A stretch of DNA of 64,000 bases from Zanthoxylum bungeanum (lineage: Eukaryota; Streptophyta; Magnoliopsida; Sapindales; Rutaceae). Of this stretch, positions 54,081 through 64,000 are shown in pieces. The stretch is taken from NCBI GenBank assembly GCA_019454045.1, contig SKCR01007812.1, positions 1,116,001 through 1,180,000 on the forward strand. Direction: 5' to 3'. A model generated the notes under the pieces. That model ran no database searches, had not been told where the DNA came from, and was given only the letters and a program-made list of their open reading frames with translations. The translations under genes and the position numbers were made by a program. Positions within the stretch are counted from its first letter, which is position 1; every line of letters starts with the position of its first letter.

Positions 54081-56700
54081 TCAATAATAATAGATGAATT
54101 TATTGATTAAAATGTGATATATATTCATTGAAGGATCTCATAGAATATGTCTCATATAATTTTTTTTTTAGTTCATTTAAAAAAATTAAGTTAAAATCTG
54201 ATAATATATCAAGTTTATAAAATTTTTCATTTGTAATCCTAAGTTAAAAATATTTTATATTCAAAAACTAGTAAAAACATATATTTTATACTAAAATTTT
54301 CAAAAAATCTAATATATTTTCAAATTTTAACTTAAAAATTGATAGATATATAATAATTTCCTACTTAATTTCGTAGAGAAGGCTAAACCAAAATGGAACT
54401 TTTTTAAAAAATGAGAAACAACAAGCTGAATACGTTAAATTTAAAATAGTATTACATATCTAATAATGTAATTATTAAAATTTATACTAAAAATAATATA
54501 ATTGGTTTAAACAAAGTAGAAGAAAAGCTAAGTTTGTTTGTTAATTCGTTCATTCTGAGTTTATATCTATCATAGATCATTAATTAACTTAATAATTTCA
54601 CTTTCATATCTTAAAAAGTGATTAAAAAATTTCTGAGAAATTTGCAATAATGATTTTTTTTTTTAAATTCACAATTCTCTCAGTCTCGAATAAACTCCTA
54701 CCACCTTGTTTTGAGTCTTTTGAGTCTTGACCGCGTAAATAGTTGACATAGGATTTGGGATGGTAGAAACGGCACCATGATGTGCCGTTTTTTGGTTTTT
54801 CTTTCGTTTTTTGATTTTTGTTATGGGAAATTATTATTTTTCAGAAAAATAAAATAAATATCGTTTCTTATGAAAATTTTAAAATCTTTCTATTTTTCAT
54901 TTGAAGTTTTCAAATGTATTTATTTTTTCATTTCTATAAAATGAAAACCGAATAATAGAGTAAAGTAATGATTCAATCTTTTCCACTTTTAATGTTTTTT
55001 AAATAATGATTCGATCTTGCATTGTCTTGATTTCTCACTGCACTTCCTTTTGCCATGCTGGAGGTGATACGGACTGAGATTTTATTTTTCAGGCAACTCT
55101 TTTTTCAGCTGTTTTGATATAAATAATAAATGACTTGTAATTCATAAAAATAAAAATAATTAGATTTTCTTATTTTCATTGTCAATGCATTTGTTGGCAT
55201 TGAAATCATCAATGAAAATTATAATTGTAAATGTTAATTATTACTATGACAAGGCTCACACTCTATGCGGATTGAATATATATTTTAAGTATTGATTTTA
55301 TAAATGTTTCGGATCTTATCGGTTGTATAGTCTAAATGAAACAATGATTTACTTACATATAATATATATACTTCATTCGTTTGTCTCTCAGTTCTCAAAT
55401 AATATTTTTAATTCATTGTGTAAAAGCTAATAGTCAGAGTCAGCATCCTGAAACACATTAAATAATAAAAAAAAAAAAAACTTATTAAAAAATTAAAAAT
55501 AAAATAACAAACAACAATATACCCGAATTCCAAAAAAATTGCTAGGTTTTATGGGCGACTACTATTTAGGTTACTTATTTAAATAGAATATTATATTTTT
55601 ATATTGTAAAATATTTTTTATTTTAATAATTTATTATTATTATTTTAATTTTATCATTTAATAATAAAAATATTAATTGTAAAGATTATCTGTCACATAT
55701 ATTTTTTTATTTTAATAGAAAATTATAATATATATTCTTATTATAATATATAATAAAAAATTAATGGTAGAGATTAAGTGTCAGTGACGCGATGAGAAAC
55801 CTTAAAAAATTTAACACACACACAAATATATATATATATATATTTATTTATTGTGTTTGTCGGATTATCTATGATATTATTCAAAAATTAATGAGATAGT
55901 ATAATATGTTTTATTATTATAATGGAGTTCTTATTTAATAAAATTATTAATTTGATTTTATAATTTATAGTGTTTTTTAATTGTAATAGGATAATATAAT
56001 ATATTTTCTTATTATAATACAATTCCTATAAATTATAATATATATTTTTGATATAATATGTATTTTTATTTAATAAAAAATTAATTGTAAATATATTTTA
56101 ATTTTATAAATTAATAATAAAAAATTTATTTTAAGTGTCACGTATATTTTTTAATTTAATGAGAGATTATAATATATTTTCTTATTATAATATGATTCTT
56201 TATTTAATTTTATAATTTAATAATAATAAATTAATTAATTGATCAAATTAATAGATTTCTTACTTTAATAGTTGATTACGTTTTTATATTTTAATAGGTT
56301 TTTTAATTTTATAATTTAATTAAATAATTAATTAAATTAATAAGTTTCCATGAACTCAATGAACCTCATGGAAACTTATATGTATGTAAAATAATTTTTT
56401 TTTTTTTTTTTTTTTATATATTCAAGTTTGAACTGCTTCCAGTTTATTCAAACCTGAAGTACATGGCTGCAGTGTGGATGCACAAAAGCACTGCTTAGAA
56501 ACCGATGTTGCTGCATATAAATAACACATTCCATTCTGTTGTATGAGTTTTTGTAGTCTTCATTGCAGCGATTTTCATCCTGGCAGGTCTAAATTTAGTG
56601 GTACTCTTTCACTTCTGCCACATTGCACAATGCATTCATCTGTTTTTCAAGCACAGTATTAATTAGCTTTTGGAGAATTTACTTAATAATAATTATACCT
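54081..56700. other. AT-rich intergenic DNA
   Basis: About 2.6 kb of very AT-rich sequence with imperfect ttataatatat tracts, a short TA repeat near 55830 and a T-run near 56396-56415. No gene recognised. The imperfect repetition of cttattataat text between 55600 and 56250 suggests old local duplication. Confidence 0.5.
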
Positions 56701-56903
56701 AAAATAATTGAACCAATGATTAAAAATTGTACCAGATGCATAGATTAGGAGGACAAGCAAGAAGCAAAGTGGAAAGCTTTGCCATCTTTGAACTCTCACT
56801 GGGGTGGCCTTTTGTGAACCATCTTGGCTGCTTGCCATTTATACTAACAGAACTGCTACACCAAGCATAAATACTCGTAAAAGTGGACCTTTTTATTGCT
56901 TGG

Positions 56904-58541
56904 TTACCAGTAATCCAAGCAGGAGCAAGAACCTTCTTCAAAATGGTGATAATGTTTCCGATCTCGAACAGATATTTTCCTTTTGAAAACTTTTGAAATA
57001 AGCTTCATGGCTGAATGGCAATCATTGCAGATTCGAATATTCTTCACAATCCTTATTTCATATCCAGGCTTGGTGCAGATTAAACCAAAAGCCAAGGCTA
57101 ATTTCTCACTGTGGTATCCAATCACAGTTTCCTTTTCCTCCTCTTCAATGTCAAACATAACTGCTCCCGTCTCTGCATTATACCCATAATTCTTTATCTT
57201 TTTGACAACTTCTTCCCACACCTGGTAGATCTCCTCTGTCATTTCATGGGATCTATCTCCTGCCAAGAATTCATGAACAACACCATCCACTTCAATCAAA
57301 CTATATCCAGGGGCCCGTTTTATTTTTCTTTTTTTCATAGTTTTTCTGACTTCTTCAGCATCCTCTCCTTTCATTGTTTCAGCATAAATGTTCGACAATA
57401 AAATGTAATTCCCATCATGGTTTTCATGAGATTTCATCAGCATATTCCCAATTCTTTGACCCATCTCAGCATTTCTGTGTACCCTGCAAGCAAAAAGGAG
57501 GGTACCCCAGATGACATTATCAGGTTTCATTGGCATTAAAGCAATAAAATTTTCTGCCTCCTCCAACAAACCAGCACGGCCGAGAAGATCAACCATGCAG
57601 GCATAGTGATCCAACTCTGGTCTAATTCCATGAACATCAAACATTGAATGAAAATAGTAAAGTCCCTTCTCAACCCACCCTAAGTGACTGCATGCACATA
57701 AAACTGCTATGTAAGAGACACTATCAGGTGAGATACCCTTTCCTTTCATATTCTCAAAAAGCTGAAACGCTTCTATACTGCGTCCATTCATTGCCAGGCC
57801 AAAAATTGCACTCGTATAAGCTGAAACATCTTTCTCCCCAGATGAATGAAACACCTGCATTGCTAAATTAATGCTTCCACATTTGGCATACATATCTATA
57901 ATAGCTGCACAAAGTATTGAATCTAATTTTATACATTTCTTTCGGATATAAGAGTACACCCAATTCCCATGATCCAAAGCTCCTAACTGTGCGCATGCAG
58001 AAAGCACACTCACAAAAATGGCAGAGTTTGGTTCCAAATCCAATGATTGCATCTCTCTAAACAAAGCCAAAGCTTCCTTTGGCCGCCCATTCTGAGAAAA
58101 CGCAGAAATCATCACAACCCAAGAAACCAAACTTCTCTTTGTCATCTCATTAAAGACCCTACAAGCATCGTCAATAAAACCAAACTTAACCAATCCACCA
58201 AGGACACAATTCCAAGAAACATCATTTCGTTTAGGCATGTTGTCAAACAGCTTAAGCCCTTCCAAAATCTCACCACTCCTTACATACCCACTAATCATCG
58301 AATTCCACGACACAACATCAAGATCACCACTCTCATCAAATACCCATCTCGCGTCTCTCACCCTCCCGCAAACAGAGTAAAAATGTATCAGAGAATTTTT
58401 AACAAACAAGTCATATGCAAATGAATTTTTAACTACCATCCCATGTAACTGCCTACCCAAATCAAAATGAGCACAACTAGCAAAACCCTGAAACAGAAAC
58501 GTGAATGTAAAGTTATTCGGAACAACATTCAAGCGAATCAT
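56904..58541 (-). CDS. Pentatricopeptide repeat protein, E/DYW class
   Basis: Single exon. From the ATG at 58541 it gives 545 residues, but the same frame is open to a TAG at 58747-58745 and carries PPR sequence (FGDINYALLLLFQSSTPPQV, FLFNTVIRGLARIS) with no ATG. The true start is therefore missing, spliced or changed. PLS-type PPR repeats include NSLIHFYSVCGRVRDARWVF, DVVSWNSMISGYVRSGEILE, MIDMYAKCGS-like text, and HYACMVDLLGRAGLLEEAE. The E region then ends in a DYW domain: GYHSEKLALAFGL (zinc-binding HxE), CNDCH (CxxCH), final CSCLDYW. DYW PPR proteins act in plastids or mitochondria, usually as C-to-U RNA editing factors. The usual final GDYW is LDYW here. The organelle-targeting peptide is not seen. 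Confidence 0.88.
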   Translation of the reverse strand: MIRLNVVPNNFTFTFLFQGFASCAHFDLGRQLHGMVVKNSFAYDLFVKNSLIHFYSVCGRVRDARWVFDESGDLDVVSWNSMISGYVRSGEILEGLKLFDNMPKRNDVSWNCVLGGLVKFGFIDDACRVFNEMTKRSLVSWVVMISAFSQNGRPKEALALFREMQSLDLEPNSAIFVSVLSACAQLGALDHGNWVYSYIRKKCIKLDSILCAAIIDMYAKCGSINLAMQVFHSSGEKDVSAYTSAIFGLAMNGRSIEAFQLFENMKGKGISPDSVSYIAVLCACSHLGWVEKGLYYFHSMFDVHGIRPELDHYACMVDLLGRAGLLEEAENFIALMPMKPDNVIWGTLLFACRVHRNAEMGQRIGNMLMKSHENHDGNYILLSNIYAETMKGEDAEEVRKTMKKRKIKRAPGYSLIEVDGVVHEFLAGDRSHEMTEEIYQVWEEVVKKIKNYGYNAETGAVMFDIEEEEKETVIGYHSEKLALAFGLICTKPGYEIRIVKNIRICNDCHSAMKLISKVFKRKISVRDRKHYHHFEEGSCSCLDYW

Positions 58542-58922
58542 TCGATAAAACAATTGTAAATAAGTTGAGAGAATGTATTGCCGGGAAATGCGCGCGAGGC
58601 CACGAATGACGGTGTTGAATAGGAAGACTTGAGGGGGTGTAGAGGATTGAAAGAGGAGAAGAAGAGCGTAATTTATGTCACCAAAGGATTGAGAGCTGAG
58701 AATGAGATGATGGGTCTGAAAGAATTTGGCGGGTGATTTAGGCCTCTAATTATAAGCTGAGTGTGGGTTTGTTTGAATTGTTGCATGGCTTTGCATTTGT
58801 AAAGAAGCGGTGTGAATGCAAAACCAGCAGCCATCATTAAAATTATACTAAAAGATTATCAAGAAGTATCCTGTTTTTTAGGACCATAGAGATGGAATGC
58901 GCTTTCAAAAAAATGCACTCAT
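58542..58922 (-). other. 5' extension of the PPR frame and upstream DNA
   Basis: 58542-58744 continues the PPR reading frame without an ATG. Beyond it is the presumptive promoter. The repeat array starts at 58923. Confidence 0.5.
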
Positions 58923-59186
58923 CAAGTGCTTCTTCAAAAACCATTGCAAGTGCTTCTTCAAAAACCATTGCAAGTGCTTCTTCAAAAACCATTGCAAGTG
59001 CTTCTTCAAAAACCATTGCAAGTGCTTCTTCAAAAACCATTGCAAGTGCTTCTTCAAAAACCATTGCAAGTGCTTCTTCAAAAACCATTGCAAGTGCTTC
59101 TTCAAAAACCATTGCAAGTGCTTCTTCAAAAACCATTGCAAGTGCTTCTTCAAAAACCATTGCAAGTGCTTCTTCAAAAACCATTG
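58923..59186. repeat. 24-bp minisatellite, 11 perfect copies
   Basis: Unit caagtgcttcttcaaaaaccattg (24 bp: caagtgcttcttcaaaaacc then attg) repeated 11 times without a visible change (264 bp). Because 24 is a multiple of 3, five of six frames stay open, giving artefactual repeat peptides such as ASASSKTI. The flanks carry diverged half units (aaaatgcactc, gtgcattcttgttc). Confidence 0.95.
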
Positions 59187-59232
59187 CAAGTGCATTCTTG
59201 TTCAAAATGCATTTTTAGAAGGGAAATTTATA

Positions 59233-59425
59233 AAAATAGCCAAAATAAAACTTTGTATTTGTCAAAATAAATCACAACATTTGACGTTTGTAAAAATAAT
59301 CGGCTTCTCCGAAGTGAACTTCGAAGAAATAGCGAAAAAAAAACTTTGTATTTACCAAAATAAATCACAACATTTGGCTTTTGTAAAAATTATCAGCTTC
59401 ACCGAAGTGAACTTCGAAGAAATTG
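59233..59425. repeat. About 90-bp tandem repeat containing a TTCGAAG palindrome
   Basis: Two copies of a unit with aactttgtattt, aaataaatcacaacattt and the inverted repeat gaagtgaacttcgaagaaat. Partial copies continue to about 59580 (cttctccgaagttgagcttg, cttcggatatccgaag). Confidence 0.75.
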
Positions 59426-60192
59426 GCTTCTCCGAAGTTGAGCTTGAAGTCAGATATGTACTTCATAGATCCTGGATTTTTTATTTTTTCCTTATTTTAA
59501 ATTTATGAGATCTGAAGTTTTAACTGAGAATCTCTGAAGTGTGTTTAACTTCGGATATCCGAAGTTTGAAAATATATTTATTGTCAACCCATTTTTCCAA
59601 GTTTCAATTAATTCTCCGAAGTTTCTTCATATTCTCCTAAGTTTGAAATGAAATAAATACCTCTAACTTTTTACACTAAAAGGTTTTGGGAGAAATTAGA
59701 TGATGACAACGATGAATATAAGGGAGAGTATATTTTTTTAGAGTTAGTTGATGCGAGCACAACTTATTAGCAGTTAATGGAAATGTTGTGTGTCTAGATG
59801 CAGATAAGTTGGATGGAGTACAAAATCAGCATGAAAAGTTTAATTTCCTTGTATTCATGACGACTTTTAGTTATTGAAATTTCTAGTCAAAAGGACTGAG
59901 AGTGGTTTTTAAATTTCCATTCAAATGTCGTTCGATAAGGTAGTGTGGTCAAGCTATATTTGAGTTGGGATTAAATTGCTACTAGTGGTGATCAACAATA
60001 TGGAGGAAGTCGTTCTACGTTGAGCTGCAATATGGTAAGCCAATCAATTCTCGTGAATATGTAGGATGAAAATGTCCATGGGGTTTGGCTAGGTGAGGGG
60101 TCATGGTCAAGTAGTGGGTTTTCTAGAGGCGATATGACTGGTCCCTCAAAAATAGTTCGAAAAATTCCTATGAATATTCGACTGGATGCATC

Positions 60193-60836
60193 TTGATGTC
60201 TCCCCAAAGCATTGAGAAATCAATTATCACAGTTTTCCCCGAAGCTTTTCATGGTGTTTGCATCCACCACGTATCTATCAATCTTAAAGCTAGGTTTAGG
60301 ATGAGACCAAAGGACATGGACAATTTTATGGTGACCTACTTTGTTGCTACCAAGGCATATAGGTGTCAGAACATTGATGCGCAACTTCAAAAATTTTGGC
60401 AGATTAATGCAGATGCAGCAAGGTACTTAGAAGAGTCTGTAGAGTGCAACAGATGGGCAAGAGCAATGTTTTCAATTAGAAAATACAACATGATGACCAT
60501 AAACATTACTGAAAGTTTGAATGTCTTGCTTAAAGAGGCTCAAGCCCTTCATATATGATTTTTTGATAGGAGAGAATCAGTATAAAAGATTGTTACTCCG
60601 TTGAGCTCATGGGTGTAGGCAAAAATTGAGAAACGTCTAGTCAAATCACATCGAATGTCCGTGTCACTTGCTGATCGCCATGAGTTTGAGGTCTGGGGTG
60701 GCAACATGATTGAAATCATCAACATAAGAGAAAAGACATGCACGTGCATAAAGTTTGATTTAAAGCAACTTTTGTATGCAAACATTGGTTGTATATGCAG
60801 CTGCTAGAATTAGACGCTCTAGTCTTTGAAGCAAGA
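60193..60836 (+). pseudogene. MULE (MuDR-type) transposase relic, left part
   Basis: MSPQSIEKSIITVFPEAFHG, VCIHHVSINLKARFRM, KFWQINADAARYLEESVECN, RWARAMFSIRKYNMMTINIT ESLN are typical of the C-terminal half of plant MULE transposases. After a stop at 60556 the text continues (FDRRESV, KRLVKSHRMSVSLADRHEFE, REKTCTCIKFDLKQLLYA) into a SWIM zinc-finger region (C-x-C...FDL...), then VVYAAARIRRSSL*SKMYT. It is cut at 60844 by an hAT element and resumes at 63848. Several stops. Confidence 0.85.
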
Positions 60837-63800
60837 TGTACACATAGAACAGGGCACGGTTCCGGTTCGGAACCGGAACCGAACCAGTTGGAACCGGAAG
60901 GTTCCGGTTCCGGAACCGAACCGGAATGGGACCGGTTCAATTGGGGTTCCACCCCAACTCGAACCGGTGGAACCGTACGGTTCCACCGGTTCGGACGGTT
61001 CCGGTTGGAACCGTAGCCCTACGGCCCCCAACAGCTACTAGCCGTTGGGGGATGCAGGGAGCCGTTTGGCTCCTGCCAAAAAAAATAATAATAATTAAAA
61101 AAAAAAATTATTATATAAAATAAAAATTACTAATGTACCCCTAATAACAGTAATAAAACGGTTATATTTATGGGCATTTTTTGTATCAAAAAAATTCTAA
61201 AATTCTATAAATATGATTCATTTTTCATAATTCATCACACCAAATTCTCAACTCTCTCATTTTCTATAATTCTCTTATTCTCAATCTTACTTCAATACAA
61301 TTCTCTTATAATCTTATATTCTTATTCTCAATCTCAATTCATTTAGTTGTTAATTTGTTATCATTCGCATCGCAATTATTCAATTTTCTTATTTTTCTTC
61401 CTAATTTCTTAAACGAAAAATGGCTAGCTCATCTGAGAACATTATGTCAAATATGCCAACCCAAGAGAGCGGCCCTAGTGTCAGTGCACAATCACGGAGA
61501 AGAGAAGTTAAGGCTCGGTCCTTCGATATTTTCAAAATTCATTTTAATTTGGAACGGCTAGAAAATGGTTCACAACGAGCAATTTGCAACTATTGTGGGG
61601 TTATCTATAAATTTTCTGGTGGATACGGCAATATGATCAAGCACATGGAAAAACATCATCCGGTTGAAGTTGGCATTGATACGACGCAGACTCAAATGGC
61701 CAGGTACGCATCATCTAGTAGAGGTACGAGTAGTGTAGATTTATTTAAATATTCTGATGCAAAAAATAGAGAAGAATTTGCGAAATTAACATGTATGGCA
61801 CATCTTTCTTTAAGCTTTGGTGAAAAACTCCATTTTACTAATTACGTGCATAATGCTTTAAACCCTCTGCATGTAGAATGACTAGGAACACAACAAAACG
61901 TCATATTTTCAAATTATATAAAGATGGTAAAATTATTTTAAATGAATTATTTAAAGAGATGAAAGGTCGTATTTCTATATGTTCTGATATTTGGAGTGAC
62001 CATTGGCAAACACACTCATGCATGGGTGTGACTTGTCATTGGATTGATTCATCATTTACTATGCAAAAAAGACTTATTGCATTTAGAGTTTTTGATGACC
62101 CACATACTGCACAAAATATTTATAGAATGATGAAGGTAATTTTTGATGAATATGGTTTAGTAGAAAAAATTTTAACAATTGGATTTGATAATGCATCTGC
62201 AAATACTGCATCCATTAATGATTTAAAATCCTTATGTGAACCAAATTTAGGGGGTCGATTTTTTCATATTCGTTGTACATGTCATTAAAATTATGTGTGC
62301 AAGACGGTCTAAAATTATTATCGCCTTTCCTTGATCCAATTAAAACGGTACTTAACTGTATTTGGTCATATTCTCAAGTTATGAGAGAATGGACCAAGTT
62401 TTGTAAAATAAATGGTATTAAACCGATTAAATTTTCAAGAGATGTTCCAACACGTTGGAATTCTACTTATTTTCTTTTATGTCAAGCATTTCAATACAAA
62501 GATGCATTATGTAGTTTTTTTCTCAACATGTTCAAAATATCACACCTATCCTAGTCAATGGGATATTTGTGAATTGTTTTAGATATTTTAAGAGTTTTTA
62601 ATGATGCTACTTTAGTTTTTAGCGGTGTTTATTATCCTACAGCACATTTATTTCTTCTTGAGAGTTTGAATATTGTTGGCACTCTCGATGAACATGTTGA
62701 CAGTGACGACCCTAATGATATTGTTTTGCTCGAAGCCATTACTGCTATGAAGGTAAAATTGTTGAATATTTTAGAGAAATTCATTTACTTTATCTTATTG
62801 CTGCTGTTTTTTATCCTAAATTTAAATTAGAAGGTTTGAATGGTGGTTTACAAGCTTACTATGGTTATTTAGGAATATTAGATGATGTTGATATTACGAG
62901 CATAATGACGAAATTAAGAAGTGATTTAATTATTTTATTTAATGATTATATTGTAAGATATAACTTAGGAACATTAGGTCAATCTAGTAGTAGCGAACCG
63001 GTAATTCAAACAAGACTTAGCGTATGGGATCGTTGGTTATTGCAACGAAATAAAAAATCTAGGGATACGACAACAATTAATAACCCTGAATTAGATAATT
63101 ATTTATCTACAAATTTTGAGTTTTCTAATGAAAGTTTATGCAGTAAAAATTTTAAAATCCTTGCGGTTGAGCAAGCCTTCAGCTTGGGAGGTAATATATG
63201 GAAGCTAGGCGATCTTCATTACATCCAAGCACTCTAGAAGCAACAGCTTGTGTGGATGATTGGACTCGAGCTGATCTGAGACAACAAGAAGATGCCACCG
63301 ATGATTTTGAAGATTTGTTCGATAATGCTTCTGCAACAAGTGCAAGCGGAACCGGAGCCGAAGGATCAACTGATAATGATGATATAATTGTAAAATTATA
63401 ATTTACAAAGAGGATATGTCTTAAACTTGTAATGGAACTACGTGAGCTTTGATTCCTCTCACCCTTGGAGGATACGTAGGCAACTTAAATTTTTAAAAAT
63501 TTAAGCTCAAGCTCTTCAATGTAATAAATTTTTTTTATTTATAAATTTAATCTCATTTTTTTTAATTAATAAATTTTTTTTATTTAAGCTTTGATTCCTC
63601 TCATTTTTTTTATTTTAATTAATTAAAAAAAAAACTAAAAGGAACCGAACCGGAACCGAACCGTTCGGTTTTAGGTTCCGGTTCCACACTTGTGGAACCG
63701 AAAACCGGCCGGTTCAGTTCGGTTCCGAACCGGAACCGAACCGTTCGGTTCCGGTTCGGTTTTAGGTTCCGGTTCCACACTTGTGGAACCGGAAACCGGC

Positions 63801-63855
63801 CGGTTCAGTTCGGTTCCGAACCGGAACCGAACAGCCGGCCGTGTCTATGTACACA
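60837..63855 (+). mobile_element. hAT transposon inserted in the MULE relic
   Basis: Element 60845-63847 (3003 bp), flanked by the exact 8-bp repeat tgtacaca (60837-60844, 63848-63855). Ends TAGAACAGGGCACGG and (reverse complement of right end) TAGACACGGCCGG. About 180 bp at the left and 210 bp at the right are packed with GGTTCCGG/CCGGAACC, GGAACCGAACC and related hexamers. Between them lies a broken hAT transposase gene. Confidence 0.92.
61420..63401 (+). pseudogene. hAT (Ac-like, BED finger) transposase, broken
   Basis: Starts MASSSENIMSNMPTQESGPS. BED-type zinc finger AICNYCGVIYKFSGGYGN and MIKHMEKHHP (about residues 50-80). Then RISICSDIWSDHWQTHSCMG, ILTIGFDNASAN, FFHIRCTCH, LKLCVQDGLK, DVPTRWNSTYFLL, FYPKFKLE-like text, and the C-terminal dimerisation region LDNYLSTNFEFSN ... 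LAVEQAFSLGGN ... ARRSSLHPSTLEATACVDDW. Frameshifts near 61875, 62285, 62560 and 63205, a stop before 62836, and loss of about 30 residues inside the hATC region (between SNES and AVEQ) make it inactive. Confidence 0.88.
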
Positions 63856-63968
63856 GCGGACTGTATATGGGGAGACCATCCATACTATTGGTGACCATCA
63901 TGTATGCAGGTTTGAACGTATTGCCACCAAATGAGCGTATTTTCGGCATGATGATTGAAAACAAATAG
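63856..63968 (+). pseudogene. MULE transposase relic, right part
   Basis: Resumes the reading interrupted at 60844: TVYGETIHTIGDHHV and VLPPNE, which match the end of MULE SWIM domains (..Y.E.IYPVGD...W.VP....VLPP). Confidence 0.8.
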
Positions 63969-64000
63969 AAGACCTTCACAGAACGAACAACCAGTTCAAA

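Noticed and set aside
58923..59186. Regular direct repeats that might suggest a CRISPR array
   Set aside because: Units are contiguous with no unique spacers, and the DNA is plant nuclear.
58892..59508. Reading frames encoding repeated KCFFKNHC, ASASSKTI or ALAMVFEE peptides
   Set aside because: Products of a 24-bp minisatellite whose length is a multiple of three, so five of six frames stay open; no start context, homology or codon bias.
60789..61123. Frames rich in Pro/Glu/Gly/Ser near 60800-61120
   Set aside because: Generated by GGTTCCGG-type subterminal repeats of the hAT element; frames exist on both strands.

Overview
This is nuclear DNA from a flowering plant, almost certainly a woody eudicot. 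Introns are AT-rich with GT-AG borders. The gene set is plant-specific (EDR1-type Raf kinase, SDE3 helicase, DYW-class PPR protein, seed-maturation LEA protein), and Copia, Gypsy, hAT and MULE transposons are dense. No single sequence fixes the genus; Citrus or a relative is only a guess.

Layout. 1-5194: 5' part of a minus-strand Copia (Sirevirus-like) element: broken gag, primer-binding site and a long LTR-like block whose promoter carries a regular GTTCGAAC array. 5343-7030: last seven exons of a cysteine synthase (OASTL) gene, with that element apparently in an upstream intron. 7664-8575: foldback repeat. 9101-14092: second, dead OASTL copy holding a Copia element (9339-13537) that lacks reverse transcriptase. 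14452-16205: hAT-type elements and a hairpin. 16474-19845: 5' fragment of a MON2-like gene with a duplicated intron and transposon debris. 20942-22493 (-): intact three-exon SMP/LEA gene with an ABRE/RY promoter. 25306-28849 (-): decayed ALG1 mannosyltransferase gene. 29879-37857 (+): intact 13-exon EDR1-like kinase gene (960 codons). 38430-48305: a defective LTR retrotransposon carrying fragments of several unrelated host cDNAs, with a complete Copia element nested in its 5' LTR. 48628-49170 (-): GNAT acetyltransferase. 49831-53356 (-): SDE3 RNA helicase. 56904-58541 (-): PPR-DYW gene. 58923-59425: minisatellite and tandem repeats. 60193-63968: a MULE transposase relic split by a 3.0 kb hAT element.

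The most unusual object is the 38430-48305 element. Between its LTRs (5-bp target duplication gtttc) there is no pol, only a short Gypsy-like gag tail followed, all in element sense and without introns, by pieces resembling RPL10, RPS2, a DnaJ protein, an FTSHI5-like AAA protein and an ankyrin protein, then an unidentified piece. Three of the pieces share one 344-codon open frame. It is a multi-gene transduplication, comparable in principle to maize Bs1.

The apparently functional host genes (EDR1, LEA, GNAT, SDE3, PPR) do not form a pathway; they are ordinary neighbours separated by transposons. EDR1 (defence kinase) and SDE3 (RNA silencing) lie on either side of the gene-capturing element. 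Assignments rest on reading translations and recalling family motifs; no database search was run.
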